DNA of 5,049 nucleotides. It comes from Acidimicrobiaceae bacterium (lineage in GTDB: Bacteria; Actinomycetota; Acidimicrobiia; Acidimicrobiales; RAAP-2). Shown one piece after another: positions 1 through 4,153 of this stretch. The notes beneath the pieces are model-generated. The model was not told the DNA's origin. It saw nothing but the letters and a program-made list of their open reading frames with translations, and made no database searches. The stretch lies in contig PLCI01000156.1 of assembly GCA_003135595.1 (NCBI GenBank), forward strand, positions 445 through 5,493, in the 5' to 3' direction. The translations under genes were made by a program, and so were the position numbers. Positions within the stretch are counted from its first letter, which is position 1. Every line of letters begins with the position of its first letter.

Positions 1-534
1 GAACTTGTGGCGCTCGAACGGCTCCAGGTTGCCGATCGTGCCCCCGAGGAACGCGACGAGCACGGGACCCTCGCGATCGAACAGTCCGTCGAGGTGCAGG
101 AAGTCGCCCACCGTCGCGGTGACGTCGAGGTCCGCGTAGGTGGCGGCGAGCGACGTCGTTGCCTCGACGAGCGTCGCCTCGGCCACGTCGACGGCGACGT
201 AGTGGCGAAGCGTGCCCGTGCCCACGAGCGCGTCCAGCAGCACCGGGGTCTTGGAGCACGTCCCCGCCCCGAGCTCGACGAGCGTCGTGGCCTTCGTCGC
301 CACGGCGATCTCGTTCGCGCGCTCTACGAGCAGCGCCCGCTCGGCGCGCGTCGGGTAGTACTCGTCCAGCTTCGTGATCTTGTCGAAGAGCTCGCTGCCG
401 ACGTCGTCGTAGAACCAGACCGACGGCAGGGCCTTCGGCGTTGCGAGGAGTCCCGCCCGCGCGTCGCGCTCGAGGGCGAGGCGCATCGCGTCTCGGTCCA
501 GGCGGACGTCGATGGTGACCGGTGGGGTGCTCAC
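1..534 (-). CDS. egtD: L-histidine N-alpha-methyltransferase (EgtD), N-terminal 178 residues; gene continues past the left edge
   Basis: EgtD is a SAM-dependent cytosolic enzyme that trimethylates the alpha-amino group of L-histidine to give hercynine, the first intermediate of ergothioneine synthesis. My translation of the minus strand shows the family hallmarks in order: LPSVWFYDDVGSELFDKIT (36-54), EYYPTR (58-63), the SAM-binding ELGAGT loop (87-92), an acidic residue at D116 (VAVDVA), GDF (143-145) and GGTIGNL (164-170). From memory, the M. smegmatis ligand residues Tyr56, Gly86, Asp113, Asp141 and Asn166 map at a constant offset of three to Y59, G89, D116, D144 and N169, so all appear kept. 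The loop reads GAGTC where the family usually has GSGTSEK. Mycobacterial EgtD has about 320 residues, so nearly half is missing off the edge. The GTG start (534-532) overlaps the egtB TGA in a GTGA junction and has no Shine-Dalgarno of its own, so translation is probably coupled to egtB. Identification is secure; the C-terminal half is unseen. Confidence 0.95.
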   Translation of the reverse strand, partial: MSTPPVTIDVRLDRDAMRLALERDARAGLLATPKALPSVWFYDDVGSELFDKITKLDEYYPTRAERALLVERANEIAVATKATTLVELGAGTCSKTPVLLDALVGTGTLRHYVAVDVAEATLVEATTSLAATYADLDVTATVGDFLHLDGLFDREGPVLVAFLGGTIGNLEPFERHKF

Positions 535-1757
535 GGTGCGTCGTGGGCGAGCCGAAGGCCCGTGTAGGGCCACCTCGCCGACGCCGGGTAGAAGTTGCGG
601 TACGTCGGTCGCGTGTGGGCCTCTGGCGTGATCGACGCCCCACCGCGTAGGACCTGCTGGTTCACCATGAACTTCCCGTTGTACTCGCCGACGGCCCCCG
701 GCGCGACGCGGAAGCCGGGATACGGCGCGTACGCGCTTGCGGTCCACTGCCATACCGAGCCGAAGAACCCGGAGCCGCTCGCCGTCGAGGGGGGTTCGAG
801 CGCGAAGTTGGCATCGGTGCTGTTGCCGGCGCCGGCCGCGGCGACCTCCCACTCGAACTCCGTCGGGAGCCGAGCGCCGCGCCACCGCGCGAACGCGTCG
901 GCCTCGAAGTAGCTCACGTGCGTGACCGGGTCGTCGGGCAGGACCGCTTCGTTGCCGAACAGTGTGAAGCGGTGCCACGCGCCGTCGTCGTTCGTCCAGT
1001 ACAGCGGTGCCTGCCAGCCGAGCGCGTTGACGGTCGCCCATCCCTCCGAGAGCCACAGCTCCGGGCGCGCGTACCCGCCGTCGTCGATGAACGCCAGGTA
1101 CTCGTCGCACCGGACCAGCCGGGAGTCGAGCGCGGACGGCTCGATGAGGCATCGGTGGCGGGGCAGCTCGTTGTCGAAGCAGAACGCACGGCCCGTCGCG
1201 CCGACCTCGCAGACCCCGCCCTCGATGACAATCGGGGAGACCGCGTCGGGTGCGCGCCGCGCGGCCTCGGGCGGACGCGTCGCGTAGGCGACCGACTGGG
1301 GGTGCTGGGAGAGCACGTGCTTGATGTCCATGAGCAGCAGCTCTTGGTGCTGCTGCTCATGGTGCAGCCCGAGCACGACGAGATCGTGGTGTCGCTCGTC
1401 AAGATCATCCGCGAGCAGCTGGCGCATCCGCGCGTCGACGTCGACCCGGTAGCGGCCTACCTCGGCGGCACCAGGGCGCGAGACGTGCCCGCGCCGGGAG
1501 CGCTCGTAGCGCGGACCGACCTGCTCGTAGTACGAGTTGAAGAGGAAGTCGAATGCCGGGTCGTAGGCCTGGTCGAAGTCCGTGTCGGCGAGCACGAATC
1601 GCTCGAAGAACCAGGTCGTGTGCGCACGGTGCCACTTGGTGGGGCTCACATCGGCCATCGACTGGACCGTTTGGTCCTCAGGTGAGAGTGGCGCAGCCAG
1701 CGCCTCGGTACGGCTGCGCACGTCGCAATAGCGCGTGTCGAGCGGGCAGTCGGTCAT
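531..1757 (-). CDS. egtB: Hercynine oxygenase / ergothioneine sulfoxide synthase EgtB
   Basis: EgtB is a non-heme iron(II) enzyme that uses O2 to join the thiol of gamma-glutamylcysteine or cysteine to the imidazole of hercynine, giving a sulfoxide precursor of ergothioneine. The 408-residue product has the full architecture: an N-terminal DinB-like helical domain (about 15-155) and a C-terminal FGE-sulfatase domain (about 175-404). The iron ligands are visible as H46 in KWHRAHTTWFFE and H133/H137 in the HxxxHxE motif (HHEQQHQE, 132-139). Further hallmarks are FNSYYEQVGPR (73-83), VWQWTASAYAPYPGF (335-349) and VLRGGASITPEAHTRPTYRNF (starting at 369). The frame stays open to an upstream ATG at 1805, but I chose ATG 1757 because GAGGAG lies 8 bases before it and the family homology begins there. 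Four bases overlap egtD downstream. No egtC separates the two, unlike in mycobacteria, and egtA is not upstream, so the thiol donor is uncertain. Confidence 0.96.
   Translation of the reverse strand: MTDCPLDTRYCDVRSRTEALAAPLSPEDQTVQSMADVSPTKWHRAHTTWFFERFVLADTDFDQAYDPAFDFLFNSYYEQVGPRYERSRRGHVSRPGAAEVGRYRVDVDARMRQLLADDLDERHHDLVVLGLHHEQQHQELLLMDIKHVLSQHPQSVAYATRPPEAARRAPDAVSPIVIEGGVCEVGATGRAFCFDNELPRHRCLIEPSALDSRLVRCDEYLAFIDDGGYARPELWLSEGWATVNALGWQAPLYWTNDDGAWHRFTLFGNEAVLPDDPVTHVSYFEADAFARWRGARLPTEFEWEVAAAGAGNSTDANFALEPPSTASGSGFFGSVWQWTASAYAPYPGFRVAPGAVGEYNGKFMVNQQVLRGGASITPEAHTRPTYRNFYPASARWPYTGLRLAHDAP
1328..1362 (-). repeat. Perfect 14-bp inverted repeat inside egtB over the iron-binding motif
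   Basis: The arms CCATGAGCAGCAGC (1328-1341) and GCTGCTGCTCATGG (1349-1362) are perfect reverse complements separated by 7 bases. In the egtB mRNA this is a 14-bp stem with loop ACCAAGA. It covers the codons for H133-E-Q-Q-H137-Q-E-L-L-L-M-D, the metal-binding helix. The simplest cause is codon choice: GAG CAG CAG (EQQ) pairs with CTG CTG CTC (LLL) in a GC-biased genome. The symmetry is read directly from the sequence; any RNA function is unproven. Confidence 0.9.
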
Positions 1758-1765
1758 GTGGCTAG

Positions 1766-1771
1766 CTCCTC
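1766..1771 (-). promoter_or_regulatory. Ribosome binding site of egtB
   Basis: GAGGAG on the minus strand lies 8 bases before ATG 1757-1755. It decides the start in favour of this codon over the in-frame ATG at 1805, which has no comparable site. Confidence 0.75.
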
Positions 1772-1789
1772 GGGGTGCCGCGTTCGCCG

Positions 1790-1882
1790 TCACTTGCCGC
1801 CGCACCCGCGTCGTGGGCGGGCGTGGATGGACAAAAGGACGCCCGAGGTGGGGGATCCATCGTGCGATTTTGCCACTCGCAT
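1790..1882 (-). CDS. Candidate 30-residue leader peptide upstream of egtB
   Basis: ATG 1882-1880 is preceded by GGAGGT (1891-1886) with a 3-base gap, the best Shine-Dalgarno in this intergenic gap. The frame encodes 30 residues, starting MRVAKSHDGS and ending RPRRGCGGK, and stops at TGA 1792-1790, 32 bases before the egtB start. The single cysteine (residue 27, codon TGC 1804-1802) lies just downstream of two alternative stems. Actinobacterial sulfur-metabolism genes are known to carry short leader peptides with cysteine near the C terminus. This peptide does not clearly match their usual motif, so that link is inference. If the -10-like element at 1867-1872 were the real promoter, this frame would not be transcribed from its start. 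It may be a chance frame. Confidence 0.25.
   Translation of the reverse strand: MRVAKSHDGSPTSGVLLSIHARPRRGCGGK
1805..1845 (-). promoter_or_regulatory. Two mutually exclusive stem-loops in the egtB leader
   Basis: On the egtB-sense RNA, CGGGCGT (1845-1839) pairs perfectly with ACGCCCG (1824-1818) across a 14-base loop. The segment CCCGC (1821-1817), which shares four bases with that second arm, pairs instead with GCGGG (1809-1805) across a 7-base loop. The two stems cannot form together, which is the geometry of attenuators and translational switches. Both lie inside the 30-codon frame. There is no U tract after the second stem, so a classical intrinsic terminator is unlikely. GC-rich sequence forms such stems easily, so function is speculative. 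Confidence 0.3.
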
Positions 1883-1883
1883 G
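1861..1883. repeat. Short inverted repeat upstream of egtB, possible operator
   Basis: CGTGCGA (1861-1867) and TCGCATG (1877-1883) form a 7-bp inverted repeat, with one G-T wobble, around a 9-base centre. On the minus strand it overlaps TGGCAAAAT, which looks like an extended -10 element (hexamer CAAAAT, 1872-1867), about 105-125 bases before the egtB start. No good -35 hexamer lies at 17-18 bases. It also covers the start codon of the 30-codon frame. Whether it is a protein-binding site, an RNA hairpin or chance cannot be told. Confidence 0.25.
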
Positions 1884-2046
1884 TGACCTCCGTCCCGTTC
1901 GCCACCCTCACCGTTACGTGGCCCCCGGCTTCTGATCGAGGCGGCCTGGCCGCACGTGCCCTGGCATGGCCGCCGTCCCAGATCAGCGGCAATGTCACGC
2001 GGCTGGGTGCCAGAGGGGGCGAAGCGGGTGACCGTCGCGTGCAGCG

Positions 2047-2076
2047 ACGTTAGACCGGAACCACGTCGAGGGTCGC
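2047..2076 (-). promoter_or_regulatory. Weak promoter candidate for an egtB leader transcript
   Basis: On the minus strand GCGACC (2076-2071), 18 bases and then TAACGT (2052-2047) fit the loose actinobacterial TAnnnT -10 pattern but only three of six -35 positions. Transcription from here would give a leader of about 280 bases containing the 30-codon frame and both stem-loops. Support is weak. Confidence 0.15.
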
Positions 2077-2094
2077 GGCGCCACCGTGCCGCCC

Positions 2095-2865
2095 TCAGGC
2101 CATGCGGGCCCAGACGCCCCTCGGGTCCCCGTCGGGATCCTCGATCACTTCGGGGGCGAGACAGCCGGCGCGCTCGAGCAGCCCCGCCACGGTCCCGCAC
2201 TGATCGCTGCCCACTTCGAGAAGCACGCTCGAACCCGGACGCACCCAGTCAGCGCCCTCGAACACGATCCTGCGCACGACGTCGAGGCCGTCCGGCCCGC
2301 CGTCGAGGGAAAGGTTGGGCTCGAATTGAGCGACGTCGCGGGGCAAAAGGTGCAGCGCGTCGCGCGGCACGTAGGGCGCGACGGCGGTCAGGACGTCGAC
2401 GCTGCCGCGTATGCCGAGAGGGAGGGGCGCGAACAGGTCGCCCTCCAACACCCTCACGCCGTTGCGCCGCGCGCATGCCGCGGCCAGCGGATCGAGCTCG
2501 GTGCCGAGCACCGTTGCGTGCGGGCGCGCGGCCGCGAGCACGACCGCGATGGACCCTGCTCCAGTGCACAGGTCAACCGCGACCCCACGGGCCGGCAGGA
2601 GGCCGACCGCCATCCGCGCCATGACCTCTGACTGCCAGCGTGGGACGAAGACCCCGGTGTCGACCCGCAGCTCGAGGCCGCAGAAGGTGGTCCGCCCCGT
2701 GATCCAGGCGATTGGCTCGCCGCTGATGCGACGAGCAACCAGACCGTCGAGGGACTCGGCGCAGTTGGCCGCCGCGACGAGCTCTCGGGCCTCCTCTTCC
2801 GCGGCGACGCAGCCAGCGCGATGCAGCGCCGTGACGACCTCTTCCAGCTCCCCGGCGCGTCGCAC
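2095..2865 (-). CDS. PrmC/HemK-related SAM-dependent methyltransferase (putative protein-glutamine N5-methyltransferase family)
   Basis: The 256-residue product follows the PrmC layout: a short helical N-terminal part with EPIAWITGRTTFCGLEL (50-66), VFVPRWQSE (72-80), the SAM-binding motif VDLCTGAGSIAVVLA (97-111), an acidic residue after the second strand (ELD, 123-125), EGDLF (141-145), and LSLDGGPDGLDVVRRI (185-200). This suits the PrmC-related actinobacterial family (I recall TIGR03704), whose substrate is unknown, rather than the release-factor methyltransferase itself. The motif that should read NPPY or NAPY is AVAPYVP (161-167), so the Asn that holds the target amide is Val. The reading (codon gtc) is unambiguous in the given sequence. 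I chose GTG 2865 because the only in-frame ATG, at 2988, lies inside the divergent VOC gene and homology begins near residue 5. No good ribosome site precedes this GTG, so the start is uncertain. Activity may be altered or lost. Confidence 0.83.
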   Translation of the reverse strand: MRRAGELEEVVTALHRAGCVAAEEEARELVAAANCAESLDGLVARRISGEPIAWITGRTTFCGLELRVDTGVFVPRWQSEVMARMAVGLLPARGVAVDLCTGAGSIAVVLAAARPHATVLGTELDPLAAACARRNGVRVLEGDLFAPLPLGIRGSVDVLTAVAPYVPRDALHLLPRDVAQFEPNLSLDGGPDGLDVVRRIVFEGADWVRPGSSVLLEVGSDQCGTVAGLLERAGCLAPEVIEDPDGDPRGVWARMA

Positions 2866-2966
2866 TGAACCAATGATGGCCTGGGGCGGGAGTTGGGCCT
2901 GCTTGGGGCGGTGGCGCGATGTCGCAGCGAGGAGATTGAATAGGCCCGGAGAGAAGAGGAGACACG
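2866..2966. promoter_or_regulatory. Divergent promoter spacer between the methyltransferase and VOC genes
   Basis: These 101 bases separate two divergent starts, so promoters for both genes should lie here or overlap the coding ends. The only AT-rich patch is around 2934-2943. On the plus strand TTGAAT (2936-2941) matches four of six -10 positions, 25 bases before the VOC start. On the minus strand the same bases read ATTCAA. No convincing -35 hexamer accompanies either one. Confidence 0.35.
2956..2961 (+). promoter_or_regulatory. Ribosome binding site of the VOC gene
   Basis: GAGGAG lies 5 bases before ATG 2967-2969. This supports that start and shows the plus strand is the coding one here, which rules out the upstream extension of the opposing methyltransferase frame. 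Confidence 0.8.
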
Positions 2967-3737
2967 ATGACCATTCGTGACCGCGCACCCCTCGGTGCGC
3001 CCTGCTGGACCGATCTGTTCACGTCCGACGTCGAGGGGAGCCGCAAGTTCTACAGCGAGCTGTTCGGCTGGGAGGCGCTCGAGCCCAGTCCCGAGTTCGG
3101 GGGCTACTTCATGTTCTCGCTCAACGGCAAGGAGATCGCCGGTGGGATGGGCGACATGGGCGACATCAAGGCGAACAACGCCTGGAAGGTCTATCTGCAG
3201 ACCGACGACATCAACGCCACGATCGAGCACGCCACGAAGAAGGGCGCCGACGTCATGGGACCGGCGATGGCCGTCGCCGACGTCGGCACCCAGTGCATGC
3301 TGACCGATCCGACGGGCGCGTTCCTCGGTGCGTGGCAACCCGGGACGTTCCAGGGCTTCTCGGTCCTCGGCGAGCCCGGTGCGCCTAGCTGGTTCGAACT
3401 TCACACGAGCGACTTCAAAAGGGCGGTCGACTTCTACGAGTCGGTGTTCCACTGGGAGACCGCCTCGATGGGCGACACCGACGAGTTCCGCTACTCCGTC
3501 ATGAAGGAGCCGGGCGGCGAGGACCAGCTCGCCGGGATCATGGACGCGAGCTCCTTCCTCGGCACCAGCCCTTCGAGCTGGTTCGTCTACTGGGAGGTGT
3601 CCGAGGCAGTGGCGGCGACCGAGAAGGTCGTGGCGCTCGGCGGGTCGATCGTCCAGGCGGCGGAGAAGACCCCCTACGGCACCATCGCAACCGTCGCTGA
3701 TCCGTCAGGAGCGGTGTTCAAGCTGCGCACGGCCTAG
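2967..3737 (+). CDS. Two-domain VOC family protein (glyoxalase/bleomycin-resistance fold, CFP30B/Rv0577-like)
   Basis: The 256-residue product is a tandem of two VOC modules. The first (about 9-125) has APCWTDLFTSD, RKFYSELFGW (26-35) and TDPTGAFLGAWQPG (from 113). The second (about 138-255) repeats the pattern with GAPSWFELHTSD, AVDFYESVFHW and ADPSGAVFKL. Paired WxDL/WxEL openings, FY...FGW/FHW helices and DPxGA endings are typical of the actinobacterial family that includes M. tuberculosis Rv0577 (CFP30B), of nearly the same length. Members are often annotated as glyoxalases or hydroxylases, and Rv0577 has been linked to methylglyoxal detoxification. The substrate of this protein cannot be read from its sequence. 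Candidate acidic metal-site positions are D16 and E144, but the full ligand set is not evident. No signal peptide or membrane segment is seen, so it is probably cytosolic. It appears monocistronic, with a strong ribosome site before it and a stem-loop after it. Confidence 0.93.
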   Translation: MTIRDRAPLGAPCWTDLFTSDVEGSRKFYSELFGWEALEPSPEFGGYFMFSLNGKEIAGGMGDMGDIKANNAWKVYLQTDDINATIEHATKKGADVMGPAMAVADVGTQCMLTDPTGAFLGAWQPGTFQGFSVLGEPGAPSWFELHTSDFKRAVDFYESVFHWETASMGDTDEFRYSVMKEPGGEDQLAGIMDASSFLGTSPSSWFVYWEVSEAVAATEKVVALGGSIVQAAEKTPYGTIATVADPSGAVFKLRTA

Positions 3738-3803
3738 CTCTCGGCGCGACTGGTGGCTGACTCGCTCCGACGCGAGGGCCTCGTTGCGTTGTGACGATGT
3801 CGC

Positions 3804-3835
3804 CCGGCACGACGTCGAGAGCGGCGACGTGCCGG
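3804..3835 (+). terminator. GC-rich stem-loop behind the VOC gene, possible terminator
   Basis: CCGGCAC (3804-3810) pairs with GTGCCGG (3829-3835). After a 3-base bulge (GAC), GTCG (3814-3817) pairs with CGAC (3825-3828) across loop AGAGCGG. That is 11 pairs beginning 66 bases after the VOC stop. No U tract follows, so it would have to be an actinobacterial-type terminator lacking the U run, or an mRNA-stabilising hairpin. The pairing is certain; the role is inferred. Confidence 0.35.
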
Positions 3836-4080
3836 CGTCGTTGCGCTCATCGCGAGCAGCGGCCAGGCCACGTGGCAACTGTCGGCGTGCTGTCGATCGG
3901 CGGGGCGCCGGTGCAGCGCCTCACGGTCATCGTCTTGACACAACGACCCTTCAGCTCGACCCACCGCCCGGTGCACGTCGATCGCAAGGCAGCCCGCCTA
4001 CGGCGCGCTCACCTAGCTCCATCGTCTCACTCGATCCGACAAACCGATTCGCACCTACGCTGGGGATGTCACGTGTGCGG

Positions 4081-4109
4081 TTGACCCCATGGTCGGTTGG
4101 GAAGAGGAT
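4081..4109 (+). promoter_or_regulatory. Candidate promoter of the GH15 gene
   Basis: TTGACC (4081-4086) is followed after 17 bases by GAGGAT (4104-4109), 44 bases before ATG 4154. The -35 matches five of six consensus positions but the -10 only three. Position and spacing are good; the hexamer is poor. Confidence 0.25.
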
Positions 4110-4153
4110 GGGCCTGTGTTTTGTTTCCGCGCACCTACAAACGGCGAGAGCCG

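Larger units (their letters stand above)
1758..2094. other. 337-base non-coding gap between the PrmC-related gene and egtB
   Basis: No recognisable protein gene is present on either strand. On the egtB-sense (minus) strand I see, in order of transcription, a weak stem just after the PrmC-related stop (arms 2088-2092 and 2075-2079), a poor promoter-like pair (2047-2076), a short inverted repeat (1861-1883), a 30-codon open frame with a strong Shine-Dalgarno (1790-1882), and two competing stem-loops (1805-1845) ahead of the egtB ribosome site. The length and structure suggest that egtB has its own promoter and a leader rather than reading through from the methyltransferase gene. A 78-codon GTG-started frame at 1762-1998 (minus) resembles nothing I recognise. 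Confidence 0.6.
3738..4153. other. 416-base non-coding gap between the VOC and GH15 genes
   Basis: I see no supported gene. Short frames on both strands have no family resemblance and poor starts. The left part has a small hairpin (arms 3761-3765 and 3772-3776) and a stronger one at 3804-3835. The right part, about 4030-4140, is less GC-rich than the rest and probably holds the promoter of the GH15 gene. An isolated TTGACA at 3935-3940 has no -10 partner at usable spacing. Confidence 0.6.

Noticed and set aside
7..567. 186-codon plus-strand open frame opposite egtD
   Set aside because: The minus strand encodes unmistakable EgtD. The plus frame is a low-complexity Arg-rich shadow.
918..1685. 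255-codon plus-strand open frame opposite egtB
   Set aside because: It is antisense to a gene with complete EgtB motifs. Its product is Arg/Val/Glu-rich with no family pattern, as expected for a shadow frame in GC-rich coding DNA.
1758..1805. 16-residue N-terminal extension of EgtB from ATG 1805
   Set aside because: A clear GAGGAG ribosome site precedes ATG 1757, and the extension shows no homology.
1762..1998. 78-codon minus-strand frame (GTG start) in the gap upstream of egtB
   Set aside because: No ribosome site, no recognisable family, and mixed third-position bases unlike the neighbouring genes.
2075..2092. Hairpin after the PrmC-related stop codon as a terminator
   Set aside because: Only five pairs around an 8-base loop with no U tract, which is expected by chance in such GC-rich DNA.
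2866..2988. 41-residue N-terminal extension of the PrmC-related protein from ATG 2988
   Set aside because: It would run into the VOC start and its ribosome site, and the added residues do not resemble the family. GTG 2865 is preferred.
2454..3452. 332-codon minus-strand frame crossing the divergent spacer
   Set aside because: It overlaps the VOC gene antisense and the methyltransferase in another frame, both of which have clear homology and motifs.
3935..3940. Perfect TTGACA hexamer in the VOC-GH15 spacer
   Set aside because: No TAnnnT-like -10 lies 16-19 bases downstream and the GH15 start is more than 200 bases away.
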